Below, one piece after another: positions 31,916 to 41,466 of a DNA stretch of 64,000 nt. The notes beneath the pieces were generated by a model. The model saw nothing but the letters and a program-made list of their open reading frames with translations, had not been told where the DNA came from and ran no database searches. Both the position numbers and the translations under genes were made by a program. The DNA comes from Deltaproteobacteria bacterium. Its GTDB lineage: Bacteria; Desulfobacterota; Binatia; UBA1149; SPBQ01. Each line of letters opens with the position of its first letter. Within the stretch, counting starts at the first letter, position 1. The DNA is taken from assembly GCA_029262375.1 (NCBI GenBank), contig JAJCZM010000027.1, positions 1 through 64,000 of the forward strand. The letters run 5' to 3'.

Positions 31916-34432
31916 CGCGGCGCTCGCTAGTGGAACACGAACACGGAACAGTGCACCGCCTAGGTCCGATTTCTCGGTTTCGATTTCACCACCGTGTGCC
32001 TCGATGATGCGCTTGACCGTCGCCAACCCAAATCCCGTTCCTTTCTTCTTGGTCGTGAAGAACAGCTCGAACATTCGGTCATTGGCATGGGTGGATAGCC
32101 CGGGGCCGTCGTCTTCGACCTGCAGGCAGGCGTATCGATCCTGAGCTTCGGTATACAGTGTGACGTGCACCCGGCCGCCCTGCGGGCATGCGTCGAGAGC
32201 ATTCGAGATCAGTTCCAATACCGCTTGTGCGAACAATATCGGATCGACCAGCACGTTGATCGCGTCCGTGCTCGCGTGTTGTTCCACGCGAATCGCGCGT
32301 GACTCAGCTTTGGATCTCGTGTCGCGGATAGCATCGACGACGATCGACGAGAGCGCGGTGTGGCGCACCTGCGGTTCGAAGGGCTTCGAGAAAGCCAGCA
32401 AGGCGCCGATGCGCTCGTCGAGACGGTCTGTCTCCGAGATGACATCGCGCACGGCGTCCGCGGCATCTTCGTGATCGATCTCGAACATGGCCAACTGAGC
32501 GGCGGCCTTTATCCCCGCAAGCGGATTGCGTATTGCGTGCGCGACGGCGCCTGACAACTCGCCTATCACGGCTAGTCTTTCCTTCCGTACGAGCTCGTTT
32601 TGTGTCTCCCGCAGCTCACGGTTGGCGTCCTCGAGCGCCACGTTTTTGAGCCCGAGATTTTGATTGAGGGCATCGATCGTACGATACGATCGAGCGTTGT
32701 CGAGGGCGACGGCGAGCTGATCGGCAAGGGTGCGAAGCAACTCTACGTCAGTGCCGGTAAAATAACCGCCGGCTCTCCTGTCGCCTACGACGATCGCTCC
32801 CGTGAGCGAGCCCGATAGCCGCATTGGTACGGCAATCGTGCCCTTGCAGGCACGTAGCGCGGCCGCGGCATGTGAACTGTGACCACCGGTCAGATCATCT
32901 TCGGCAGTAACTACGTCGCAATCGACGAGTGCGGAGAAGACCGGACCAATCTCGGGGTCGTGTAGTCCGTCGGGGTCGCTGCGGACAGCAGTGCTGTCGC
33001 CGAGCCCGTGAAGCAATTCTCCGTGCAGGATCGGAATCGACGACGGACCGAGCACGTAGACTCGCGCAAGCGTCGGCTGCATCGTTTCATCCAGCAGCCG
33101 TAGTACGCGTTCGATCAATTTTTCGAAATCCAGAATCCGTGTGAATGTCTGCGCGACGGAGCGAACCACATCTCGATACTCGTAGCGGCGGCGGTCGTAT
33201 AGCCGATCGACGCCGTCTTGAATGCGCCGCCGACTGGGATTCGTCGCGACAATCAGCCCCAAGATGAGTAGCCCTTCAGCAATCCTCGATGTGATCGGTG
33301 TCGCGTTCTCGAACGCGATATCGACGACATTTATTGCGAGCGTGTAGGCGCCGAAGACTAGAGCCGACAGCGTTGCATACACTAGCGTACGTTTGATCGC
33401 GCGATCGATATCGAACAGATCGTGCTTGGCTATCGCGTACGCAATGCTCAGCGGGAAAACTACGAAGAGCATCGTCAAGAAATTGAAAGGGAAGGCTATC
33501 CCCGCGCCATAGACCAGTGCCAGCACTACGATGGGTGGAGTGAATGCTCCGAGAGTACCTAGCAGGACGATCTTTGTGCGATCGCGCACCGTGCGCGTGC
33601 GTGCCGCGAGAAAATGGAAAAGATAGAAGGCGACCGCGGAGAGACCGGCGAGTGCCATCAAGCCGTGAGATGCGGCCTCGAGTTGAAATAGCAACTCGTG
33701 ATTTGCGTTGAACGCCCAGTTGGAAGCCAGGGCGTGAATGACCGCCGCGCCCGCGACTGCGCAAATAGCGCTATCTTCCCACTGCTTTCTCTTGCGTCCA
33801 ACGGGAAAGCGGCTCAGCAAGTTCCAAACCGTCACCGGAACGAAGTTGACGAAGAAGAAATAGGGAACGCGAAACCAGTATGGACCGAAGCTGTCCACCG
33901 AGGTCGCCATATAGAGCGCGAGATTGGACGAAAATAGAAAGAGCGCTCGGGCGGCAGGATCACGCGGCTTCATGTACAGAACGGTAACGGCGAGGGTGAT
34001 GAGGACGATGGCGTTGAGCGTGTAGATTCCGATGACGGAGAACCATGCTCGCGCATTGAGCTGCATGACTTCCGTCTCGAGTATGTACTCTTCGCCGTCT
34101 TTGAATAGCCGGTATTTAACGCGTTCGCCGGGGATTCGATTCGCCAGGACCGCATCGACTTCGGCGGGATCGCTAACCGACTGTCCGTCGGCCTCGACTA
34201 GCCAGGAATGATAACGAAGCCCCGAGTTCACGCCGGTCCAAGTCGAGTCGCCGACCGCGGGTACGAAAAGATTGCTCCAGAGGAAGAAGCCGGGAAACGA
34301 ATCGCCCAGACGCGCCACCGCGTTCGCGCCGCAGACCATCACGACGGCAATTGCGACACCCGCGATGGTCGAATAGATCAGACCCGGTGTGAATACGCTC
34401 GACCGCGCGCGCTGCACCGGTCTCTGTGGCAT
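31907..34432 (-). CDS. Membrane histidine kinase with PDZ-like, multi-TM, GAF and HATPase domains
   Basis: The start at ATG 34432 is preferred (841 aa); ATG 34456 and a longer frame also exist. After one N-terminal helix, an extracytoplasmic PDZ-like segment ('VEADGQSVSDPAEVDAVLANRIPGERVKY') leads into seven or more membrane helices. A cytoplasmic GAF domain follows ('ILDFEKLIERVLRLLDETM', 'IAVPMRLSGSLTGAIVVGD'), then HisKA with phospho-acceptor His in 'SGAVAHAIRNPLAGIKAA', and HATPase_c with the N box 'ELISNALDACPQGG', 'DDGPGL' and 'GTGFGLATVKRIIE'. Its 3' end overlaps the regulator gene by 9 bp tail to tail. It probably phosphorylates that regulator in response to an envelope signal. Confidence 0.92.
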   Translation of the reverse strand: MPQRPVQRARSSVFTPGLIYSTIAGVAIAVVMVCGANAVARLGDSFPGFFLWSNLFVPAVGDSTWTGVNSGLRYHSWLVEADGQSVSDPAEVDAVLANRIPGERVKYRLFKDGEEYILETEVMQLNARAWFSVIGIYTLNAIVLITLAVTVLYMKPRDPAARALFLFSSNLALYMATSVDSFGPYWFRVPYFFFVNFVPVTVWNLLSRFPVGRKRKQWEDSAICAVAGAAVIHALASNWAFNANHELLFQLEAASHGLMALAGLSAVAFYLFHFLAARTRTVRDRTKIVLLGTLGAFTPPIVVLALVYGAGIAFPFNFLTMLFVVFPLSIAYAIAKHDLFDIDRAIKRTLVYATLSALVFGAYTLAINVVDIAFENATPITSRIAEGLLILGLIVATNPSRRRIQDGVDRLYDRRRYEYRDVVRSVAQTFTRILDFEKLIERVLRLLDETMQPTLARVYVLGPSSIPILHGELLHGLGDSTAVRSDPDGLHDPEIGPVFSALVDCDVVTAEDDLTGGHSSHAAAALRACKGTIAVPMRLSGSLTGAIVVGDRRAGGYFTGTDVELLRTLADQLAVALDNARSYRTIDALNQNLGLKNVALEDANRELRETQNELVRKERLAVIGELSGAVAHAIRNPLAGIKAAAQLAMFEIDHEDAADAVRDVISETDRLDERIGALLAFSKPFEPQVRHTALSSIVVDAIRDTRSKAESRAIRVEQHASTDAINVLVDPILFAQAVLELISNALDACPQGGRVHVTLYTEAQDRYACLQVEDDGPGLSTHANDRMFELFFTTKKKGTGFGLATVKRIIEAHGGEIETEKSDLGGALFRVRVPLASAASA

Positions 34433-36015
34433 ACGATCGTTTTCAGGTGCGTCCATTGCGAGTAAGAGCCATCCCTCAGGGTATCTTAGCCAGCGCTGCA
34501 AGCGCGTGCTATACGCTGGCTCTTCCGCCGTTCGACCTATGGCCGCTGGCATTCTTCGTGTCGGCTCCGCTGTACCTACTCATCTTCGAGCAGCGCGAGA
34601 ACTTTTCGTTCTTTCGAACACTCGTGTGGGCGATCGTATTCGGTGAGATCACAACGCTTGCGGTAGGCGGGCCTTGGCTGTTTCGTGCTGCCGGCGCGGT
34701 GTTCGAACAAAACGCTGTCGCCAGCGCACTGCTGACACTGGTCATCACCGTGACACATGCGGGCGCCTTCATAGGGGCGGGTGTCGCGTGTTGCGCACTC
34801 CTACGTCCACTTCCAACCGCAGTGCGAATATTGGGGATGGGATGCACTTGGGTCTCGTTCGAACTGTTGAGATCGACGCTGCTCTATGGATGTCCATGGA
34901 ACCTACTCGGACATGCGTTCCACAGCACACCCGTGCTTGCGCAAGCTGCCGGTGTAGGCGGAGTTCCGCTGCTGAGTTGGTCTGCAGTCGTGACGGGGGC
35001 CGCAATCGGGGCAGCTCTACTCGCTCGACTTGCTGGGGATCGACGAGGCGCACGACTGGCCTTGCTGTTCGCCTGCGTTCTGCCGCTGGTCATCGCCGTG
35101 TATGGGCAAGCGACGCTGCGAGTTTGGGACGGCGTCACTCCGCGGGCGACCGTGCGGGTCGGTCTCGTGCAAGCGAATGTAGGTCGAGAAGATCTATGGG
35201 ATCGTGAGCAGGCTCCCCGATACCTCGAGCAACTCCTCACGATGAGCCGAAGCGAGGAGCTTCGAGAGTCGGATATCATCGTGTGGGGCGAGAATGCGGT
35301 GCCCTTCTTCCTCAACGAAAACCCGGACGCGAGTCGTCGTATCCATGCGCTGGCAGAAGAGACAGGTGCGGCCATCATGCTCGGCGCGCCGCGTTCGGAG
35401 AGCGACGGTCGCGGCGGTGCGGAGATCTACAACTCATTCTACCTGTTCGAACCGAGTGCCGCGGGATGGCAGACGTACGACAAGACGAAGCTACTGCCAT
35501 ACATCGAGGCCGTGCCCGCGTGGGCGAGTATGTGGGTTCGTCCGTTCAACGCGATCGGCTACACCGCCGGTGTCGCGCCAGTGGTCCTGCGCACCCGTGA
35601 ACTGAGCGTCGGCCCGTCTATCTGTTTCGAAGCCACCTATCCGGAGCTCGTTCGCCGAAGTGCTGAGCAGGGCGCGCAATTCCTCGTGAATGTGTCGAAC
35701 GACTCGTGGTTCGGCGCAACATCCGCACAAGCTCAGCACTTCGCCATGTCCAAATTTCGAGCGATCGAGACCGGACTGCCTCTGGTACGAGTGGCGAACA
35801 CGGGTGTCTCAGCCGTCGTCGACGGGCTTGGGCGTGTCATCGATCGCCTTCCAATCGATTCGGCTAACACGCGTGCAGTTTCCGTTCCGCTCTATAGTGC
35901 CTCGCCCCCGATCTACGCGTCGTTTGGCTATTGGTTTGCCTACGCGGCTACGCTGGTATGGCTGTTCTTGTTGGTGTGGGCCTACCGATTGAGCCGGCCA
36001 GGCCGCGCTCCCTAG
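34426..36015 (+). CDS. lnt: Apolipoprotein N-acyltransferase
   Basis: Lnt adds the third acyl chain to the N-terminal cysteine of lipoproteins in the inner membrane. The 529-residue product has about seven membrane helices and a periplasmic nitrilase domain. The catalytic triad is present: Glu289 in 'IIVWGENAVPFF', Lys353 in 'YDKTKLLPYIE', Cys400 in 'GPSICFEATYPELVRR'. The terminal region has 'RVANTGVSAVVDGLGRV'. GTG 34426 is the longest start, and GTG 34447 would also fit family lengths. The gene is head to head with the kinase, with start codons within about 15 bp, and ends 4 bp inside the convergent GST-family gene. Confidence 0.94.
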   Translation: MAYDRFQVRPLRVRAIPQGILASAASACYTLALPPFDLWPLAFFVSAPLYLLIFEQRENFSFFRTLVWAIVFGEITTLAVGGPWLFRAAGAVFEQNAVASALLTLVITVTHAGAFIGAGVACCALLRPLPTAVRILGMGCTWVSFELLRSTLLYGCPWNLLGHAFHSTPVLAQAAGVGGVPLLSWSAVVTGAAIGAALLARLAGDRRGARLALLFACVLPLVIAVYGQATLRVWDGVTPRATVRVGLVQANVGREDLWDREQAPRYLEQLLTMSRSEELRESDIIVWGENAVPFFLNENPDASRRIHALAEETGAAIMLGAPRSESDGRGGAEIYNSFYLFEPSAAGWQTYDKTKLLPYIEAVPAWASMWVRPFNAIGYTAGVAPVVLRTRELSVGPSICFEATYPELVRRSAEQGAQFLVNVSNDSWFGATSAQAQHFAMSKFRAIETGLPLVRVANTGVSAVVDGLGRVIDRLPIDSANTRAVSVPLYSASPPIYASFGYWFAYAATLVWLFLLVWAYRLSRPGRAP

Positions 36016-37100
36016 CGCGGCGGTACGCCGCTGCCGAAAACATTGATCGCCTTGTTGAATGGGGCGCGTCGCTCGACGTCGTACTTCGACGGCGAGAAGC
36101 TCGACTTGTCCCACAGGACCGACGCTTCGGGCGAAGAGAGACTTGTTCGTAAGGTCGCGCGCGCCTCGTCATCGAGTGCTTCCCATTCGCGCAATAGTTC
36201 CTCGAGACACCAAACACGATAGCGCGATGTCGGGACGCGGACGTAGTGGCAATCCTGAATGTCCTGATTGTAGCGCATCGCGCCGCGGCCAAACGCCTCG
36301 GCGTTTTGTCGAAGCTGCGCCAGGTGGGTCTCGCTGACTTCGGTTAGTAGGTCGATGACTAGATCATCCATCGATTCGATCAGCTTGGGGCCGTTCGCGT
36401 CCGGTTTTGCGTTCCACATTCGCGCCACCCATTCGTAGACGGCAGGCGCACGGTTGCGCATGATCTCGGCGGGCGTTGGATCCTGCCCGAAATGTCTCAG
36501 CATCGGGCCCATCAGACCGATGTCTGCGATCGTGAGGGTTTCTCCGAGCACGAAGGGGCGACGCTCGAAGATCGCCTGTAAGCGATCCAGCGCCGTGCGG
36601 TAAGTACGATCGGCATGGAATCGTGTTTTGGGCGTGACTCCGTCTCCGCGTACGAAGCCAAAATATTGCCTGAACTTGATGATGTTGAGCGCGAGTATTC
36701 TCGGTATTGGCCGATTGTTGGCAATCTCATCGTTGTAGATGGATTCGGCAGCGTAGAGTCGACTCGGGCGATAGCTCCAACGGAAATGCATAGCAGGACG
36801 CCAGAGCCATTCGTCGGCGTAATCCTCTATCAGTAGCGCTGCGAATCGCAGCGCAGGATCCGTTGGATAGATCGTCGAGCCGTTGTGTTGCGACTCAAGC
36901 CAGGCGATGACGGGCGTGGAGTCGGTCATCCACCGGCCGTCGTCGAGTTGGACGACCGGCATCTGAACGGCGCCCGCGCCGGCTTTCAGTCGCTTCTCGT
37001 TCCCGATCGTCGGCGAATAGTCATAGTCGATCGATCGAAAGCGCAGATACGTTTCGAGCTTGCCGGTGTAGTACGAAATCTTGCAGCCGTATACGTGCAT
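36012..37100 (-). CDS. Glutathione S-transferase family protein (362 aa)
   Basis: The N-terminal 80 residues are a thioredoxin-like GST-N domain ('MHVYGCKISYYTGKLETYLRF', then 'QMPVVQLDDGRWMTDSTPVIAWLE', with cis-Pro and the Asp-Ser/Thr glutathione-binding turn). Residues 95-250 are an alpha-helical GST-C domain containing 'FVLGETLTIADIGLMGPM'. A further 110-residue extension without similarity I recognise makes it longer than ordinary GSTs (about 220 aa). The putative active residues are Tyr10 or Tyr11 near 'SYYTGK'. It may conjugate or dehalogenate xenobiotics or fatty substrates. It lies 8 bp upstream of the cyclase gene's stop and may be cotranscribed. Confidence 0.87.
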   Translation of the reverse strand: MHVYGCKISYYTGKLETYLRFRSIDYDYSPTIGNEKRLKAGAGAVQMPVVQLDDGRWMTDSTPVIAWLESQHNGSTIYPTDPALRFAALLIEDYADEWLWRPAMHFRWSYRPSRLYAAESIYNDEIANNRPIPRILALNIIKFRQYFGFVRGDGVTPKTRFHADRTYRTALDRLQAIFERRPFVLGETLTIADIGLMGPMLRHFGQDPTPAEIMRNRAPAVYEWVARMWNAKPDANGPKLIESMDDLVIDLLTEVSETHLAQLRQNAEAFGRGAMRYNQDIQDCHYVRVPTSRYRVWCLEELLREWEALDDEARATLRTSLSSPEASVLWDKSSFSPSKYDVERRAPFNKAINVFGSGVPPR

Positions 37101-37107
37101 TACGGTT

Positions 37108-37959
37108 TCAGCGTCGTAGTATGAATATCGGTCGCGGTCCTGTCAGGCCTTTCAGTTCGTGGGTGCCGTGAAAATCGAAAGCGATGTTCGAGCCGTCGAG
37201 TAGATCGCAGGTCGTGCCGGAGACGAGGACCTCGCCCGCCTGCGCCAATGCCGCAACACGCGCGGCCGCGTGAACCGCTACGCCTCGCGCTTGACTGCCT
37301 CGGATCTCGACGTCGCCGGTGTGGATTCCCACGCGCACGCGCAGGTCGAGATCCGCAACCGCGCGGTCCATCGCCTCAGCTGCGTGGACCGCACGGGCAG
37401 CACCGTCGAACACTGCGAGAAAACCGTCACCGAGCGCGGCCAGCTCGCGCCCTTTGTGGCGATCGATGCAAGCACGGATTCGTTCGTTGTGTTGACGGAT
37501 CAACGGCGCCCACGCCTTGTCGCCGACTTCCTCAAGCTTGCGCGTCGAGTCTACGATGTCGGAGAAAAGGATCGTCGCGAGAACGCGCTTGCTCAGATCG
37601 TCCGGTGCCCGCGCATAATCGTGTGCGCTGGTGAACTCGACTGAATCCCAGGGTTCGTCGCCGCTGACCCACGCATCGTGCCCCGGAGGGATTTCGTACG
37701 CATCCCCAGCGCCAATAGTGACCCGCGTGCCGTCGTCCATGAGTATCTCGAGTGAACCGGAGATCGTGTAGCCGACATGACGATGTTGGCAGGAGCGCGC
37801 ACCGGTGATCGGCGCCACGTCGGTGGACCATTTCCAGCCCGGTGCGAACACGAACCGGCCGATGGATATCTCGTCGAGGTTGACGACGTTGATGCTTCCG
37901 TTGGGGAAGCTACGAACCTCGTCCGGTGAATCAAACCCCTTTCTTTGTAGGCGCGGCAT
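37108..37959 (-). CDS. Cupin-class III nucleotide cyclase fusion
   Basis: ATG 37959 starts 283 residues; a longer frame reaches 38016. Residues 10-120 form a cupin ('CQHRHVGYTISGSLEILMDDGTRVTIGAGDAYEIPPGHDAWV'), whose His residues may hold a metal or small ligand. Residues 130-280 are a class III adenylate/guanylate cyclase homology domain. Metal-binding Asps lie in 'LFSDIVDSTRK' and 'GDGFLAVFDG', and a transition-state Arg lies in 'AVHAAARVAALA'. The usual substrate-specifying Lys before GDG is replaced by Ala ('RELAALGDG'), so nucleotide choice or activity may differ from true adenylate cyclases. It is cytoplasmic, with no membrane segment. Confidence 0.88.
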   Translation of the reverse strand: MPRLQRKGFDSPDEVRSFPNGSINVVNLDEISIGRFVFAPGWKWSTDVAPITGARSCQHRHVGYTISGSLEILMDDGTRVTIGAGDAYEIPPGHDAWVSGDEPWDSVEFTSAHDYARAPDDLSKRVLATILFSDIVDSTRKLEEVGDKAWAPLIRQHNERIRACIDRHKGRELAALGDGFLAVFDGAARAVHAAEAMDRAVADLDLRVRVGIHTGDVEIRGSQARGVAVHAAARVAALAQAGEVLVSGTTCDLLDGSNIAFDFHGTHELKGLTGPRPIFILRR

Positions 37960-38000
37960 CGGGCGATGTTGCGCCCAGGAGGAGCGTGGTGCAAGCCGTG

Positions 38001-38050
38001 GGCTGCGCCGACCCACACCGAGCGAATGCTCGTCGTGGGCCGGCGCAGCC
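38001..38050 (-). terminator. 50-bp near-perfect hairpin after the cysteine-rich gene
   Basis: GGCTGCGCCG (38001-38010) pairs with CGGCGCAGCC (38041-38050). The inner arms continue with three mismatches to a GAAT tetraloop at 38024-38027, giving 20 pairs in 23. It sits between the stop of the gene at 38064 and the start of the cyclase gene, both minus strand. There is no T-run. Confidence 0.7.
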
Positions 38051-38063
38051 GAAGCCTATGTGA

Positions 38064-41000
38064 CTACGGCAGCGACGGTACGTTGATGTAACCGTTGGCC
38101 CGCTTCTCAATCACGCCGGGACCCGGGAATCCAGCCGAATTGTTGACGAGCGCACTGTTGGTGGCGACGAAACACCACGTTCCGATGCTGAGCATGCTGG
38201 TGGGATCGCCGTCGCCGTTGATGGTCGTACCGCCTTCCTTCATCCACGGATCTTCCAGGCAGTTGGTCGGGAATCGCGCACACTCACCGGCGCCCGCGAA
38301 ATCATCCGACGTATCCATAATACCGTCGGCACCGGCCTCGCAGCTTGCGCGCGCTGCGCAAGGGCCCGTACAGGTCTCGCCTGTGGGGCAGTCGGTGTGA
38401 GCTTCGCAGGGGGAGAGGCTCGTGCTGCAGGTTGACGCGCAGTCGCCGAGCAGTGCCGCGTTTGCAGCCGCCGCCGGGCAGGTCAGGCCCTCCAGGCCGG
38501 TGCAATGGATGAAGTCCTTCCTGGTGTCCGGACCACAGATGCCGTCTCCGGGCTCGCCGGGGCGCGGCAGGCATAGTGGCACGCATCGACCGCCCGGGCA
38601 GGCATCGCCGCATGTTCCCGCTCCGCAGTCGCCGTTGGTGCTGCAAGTCAGTCCGTTCGTTGAACTGCAGCGCTCGCCTTGCAGCGGGCAATCACTATCG
38701 ACCGAGCAAGGTCCGGCTGTTGCGAAGCAAGTGCCGGTGTCGCCGCTGCACGCGACGGGGTTCTCCGAGCATGCACCGCCGGGGCAATCGGCCTCTTCGT
38801 CGCACGCTGCACCGACGTTGGGTCCGGCCGAGCAGGTCGTACCTTGCAGGCCGCAACCGCGTCCGAAGTTCGCACCGCCATCACAGGTCGGGTTGCAGCT
38901 GTTCGGCTGTGTCGGCCGACCGCCGATGCCCGCACAATGGCAGTCATACAGTTCGTAGCCGGTCGCGGTGCAAGGCTCGATGGCATCCCATACGACGACG
39001 CCCGAAGTCGAGCCGGGGACGTAGTCGATCGGGAATCCCTGGCCACTGATGTTGATGCCGGGGTTTGCTGCGCAATCGGTTGACATCGCACCGAAGACGG
39101 AATCGATGTATGTGATATCGCACGGGGTTTCCGCCGCTACCGACGGTGTCCCTACGCTCCCCAAGCAGATCGGCCGCAAGTCACAGGTACTGTCGCGGCA
39201 GTCGGAACTGTCGCCGCTGCAGATCTCATCGACGGCGACGCAATCACTATCGAAACGGCACGAGTCGAGGCTACCCGTGCCTCCCGAATTGCGGCAGCGG
39301 CCGGTGCAGGCCTTGTTCTCGTCGAGACCGCCGGCACACTTGCCGCCGCAGACCGGGCAAGGTCGGAAGACGCTCTCTCCCAGATGCTGCACGGAGAATA
39401 CCGAGTGGTTGAACAAGTGTTCGCCCGTCACGATGTTCAGAGTGCCGGTGATGTTGTCCTTGAAGACCGTTTCGGAACAGACGCCCGTACTCGAAGAGAC
39501 GACTGGCAATGGCGCACCGTCTTTCGTGATGATGCATCTGTTCGCGGCGCAGCGACCTTGGCAGGCCTCGCCTACGGCGCAGTCCGATTGGAAGTTGCAG
39601 GATCCGGTGGCTGCTCCGCCACCGATCGGGTAGCACTGTGCGGCGCAATCTGTGTCATCGAAGCAGGAACTGCCCGCGTTGCTCGCGTTGGCGTCGCAAA
39701 GGCCGCAGTCGCTGTCGTCATCGATACCGTCCGGAGCCGTCGAGTAGGAGTCGCACGACGGCGTGACTTCACAAGTACCCGCTGCGCAGTCGCCGTTCGT
39801 CGCGCAGGGGTCGTTCTCAGTGGTCACATCGCCTTCGCAATGCGGTCCGGCAGCCGCTTCCCATTCGCACACTGGGCGTTGGGCGCCCACGACGTCGCAG
39901 ATCGGATCGACGCTGGTCCCGGTACACGTGGCGCCGGTGAACGCGTCGCAGTCGCAGTTGAGGAGCGCGCCGGTGAAGCCGGCGAGGTCCGAGATGTTTT
40001 GATCGAATGACGGTCCGAGCCAGCCGGCATCCGAGTCCGTCGCCGGGCCGTCGGCCAGGAAACGATAGCGCGGTTGGTCGGTACAGGTGCAGGCGAACAA
40101 GTCACCCACCGGGGCGCAAAGACCGGGACAGGCGGAGTCGTCTGCACCGTCGCATTCTTCGCCGAGCGGCTCTGCATCGTTAGGCGCCTGGTTTACGAGG
40201 TTGTCGCCGCACCGGGGCGCGGGAGGGAAAGCGGCTTCGATGATCGTGGCTGCCGACGTGACAGCGCGGTTGACCGAGAGCTCTTCGGTATCGGCGAGCT
40301 CGGCGACAGCTGCTACCACACAGGTTTGTGCGTCACCCACCGTCGCTGTGCCGGCCACTCCATTCCCGCAAAGGTCGAGCTGGACGATTTCGACATCGGT
40401 GCAGTTCGAGGCGATCGTGTCTACGAGCTTGACCTCGGCCTTGGCGATCTTGGCGGCCGTTTTCGCTTCGGCCTGGCATTCGGCGGGAAGTAGAGCGAGC
40501 TTGCCCTTATTAATGTTGTCGCGGCACTTGAGAACGCCTTTGGCTATCGTGGAATTGAGCTTCTGCGCGGCTTTGTTGATGCGCGACAGGCAGCTTGCTG
40601 CATCGGCACTGATACCCGACGCATTCGTGATCGATCCATAGATGGCAGCGACCAGGTCTACACCGGCCTGCTCCGCCAGACCCGAGGTGCAGGTACCGAT
40701 ATCGGTCGTTGAAGAGATAGTAGGCACGCCGACTTGTGCGCAGTACGGCCCCGGGTAGTTAATCCGCGTGTGGTCGAAGGGGTTGTCCTTGACGCCGGCG
40801 GTACACACGCCGAACGGTGCCGGGCAATCGCTGTCGGTGATGCAGTCGAGGTCAGACAGATTCGAGCAGGCGCTCAGACAGGTCTTTTCTGCGGCACCGA
40901 TCGTCTTGGTTGCCGACTTTGCATTCTTGGCGATTCCCTTTGCGTCGGGGCACGCGCCGATCGTTTTGCCGGAGATGTCGCTATCGCGGCACTTAGCCGT

Positions 41001-41183
41001 ACCCTTCGCGTAACCGGTGGCCTGCTTCACGGCGGACTTGCCGAGCTTGCCCAGACATTTCTGTTCTTGGCTGGTAACGGCGGCGCTGGCAGCTGTGCTG
41101 ACCAGTGCGATCGTTGCACATGCGGCAACCAGTGTGGCGATGGTGGTGATCCATCGCTTGTTCGACTCTTTTGTGATGAGCAT
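38064..41183 (-). CDS. Very large secreted cysteine-rich protein (1,039 aa)
   Basis: A signal peptide (cut near TAASA-AVTSQ) precedes a Lys/Ala-rich helical region ('QEQKCLGKLGKSAVKQATGYAKG') with spaced cysteines, related to the small secreted protein at 6530-7144. The rest holds more than 90 cysteines in short disulphide modules: 'CGDN..N....PLGEECDGADDSACPG' (Myxococcus-type repeat), many 'CxxDxDCxxGExC' and 'CxTNGDCxxGTC' units as in EGF-like or Dickkopf-type folds, and blocks of beta structure without cysteine. It is likely an extracellular surface structure or adhesin. No catalytic motif is recognised. An ATG at 41183 is well placed; a 14-bp palindrome lies upstream at 41206-41219. Confidence 0.85.
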   Translation of the reverse strand: MLITKESNKRWITTIATLVAACATIALVSTAASAAVTSQEQKCLGKLGKSAVKQATGYAKGTAKCRDSDISGKTIGACPDAKGIAKNAKSATKTIGAAEKTCLSACSNLSDLDCITDSDCPAPFGVCTAGVKDNPFDHTRINYPGPYCAQVGVPTISSTTDIGTCTSGLAEQAGVDLVAAIYGSITNASGISADAASCLSRINKAAQKLNSTIAKGVLKCRDNINKGKLALLPAECQAEAKTAAKIAKAEVKLVDTIASNCTDVEIVQLDLCGNGVAGTATVGDAQTCVVAAVAELADTEELSVNRAVTSAATIIEAAFPPAPRCGDNLVNQAPNDAEPLGEECDGADDSACPGLCAPVGDLFACTCTDQPRYRFLADGPATDSDAGWLGPSFDQNISDLAGFTGALLNCDCDAFTGATCTGTSVDPICDVVGAQRPVCEWEAAAGPHCEGDVTTENDPCATNGDCAAGTCEVTPSCDSYSTAPDGIDDDSDCGLCDANASNAGSSCFDDTDCAAQCYPIGGGAATGSCNFQSDCAVGEACQGRCAANRCIITKDGAPLPVVSSSTGVCSETVFKDNITGTLNIVTGEHLFNHSVFSVQHLGESVFRPCPVCGGKCAGGLDENKACTGRCRNSGGTGSLDSCRFDSDCVAVDEICSGDSSDCRDSTCDLRPICLGSVGTPSVAAETPCDITYIDSVFGAMSTDCAANPGINISGQGFPIDYVPGSTSGVVVWDAIEPCTATGYELYDCHCAGIGGRPTQPNSCNPTCDGGANFGRGCGLQGTTCSAGPNVGAACDEEADCPGGACSENPVACSGDTGTCFATAGPCSVDSDCPLQGERCSSTNGLTCSTNGDCGAGTCGDACPGGRCVPLCLPRPGEPGDGICGPDTRKDFIHCTGLEGLTCPAAAANAALLGDCASTCSTSLSPCEAHTDCPTGETCTGPCAARASCEAGADGIMDTSDDFAGAGECARFPTNCLEDPWMKEGGTTINGDGDPTSMLSIGTWCFVATNSALVNNSAGFPGPGVIEKRANGYINVPSLP

Positions 41184-41205
41184 TACGTGTTCCCCTCGAC
41201 TCGCG

Positions 41206-41219
41206 ATCCGTCATGACGG
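41206..41219. promoter_or_regulatory. Perfect 14-bp palindrome upstream of the large cysteine-rich gene
   Basis: TCCGTCATGACGGA is symmetrical across 41206-41219, 23-36 bp before the start codon. A TATATA-like stretch (about 41231-41238) lies just upstream and could be part of a -10 box. This arrangement fits a repressor operator or leader hairpin. Confidence 0.45.
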
Positions 41220-41466
41220 ACAAGCATACGACCTATATATGGTAGTCCCTTGCGCGCGCAGACCCGGTGACCCGGCTCGGCAAGGGCTGGTCCGCATGGA
41301 CCGTACCTACACCGAATGAACTTACGGGCTCGGCCTCAAGCTTGTCAATGAGTGTTGCGATTGGGCGTCCAAACACTATTCCGCGGACACTTTGGCACGC
41401 AAACGAGTGGGTTGACGCTCGTCGCCCGTGTGGGGGGGCATTGCGAGGGAAACCGGTGTTGAAGGC

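Noticed and set aside
41345..41371. A sigma54-like sequence (TGGACG...ATCGCA) upstream of the large cysteine-rich gene, with a half activator site near 41432
   Set aside because: The GG/GC spacing fits but both elements deviate from consensus and no complete palindrome is present, so it was not called.
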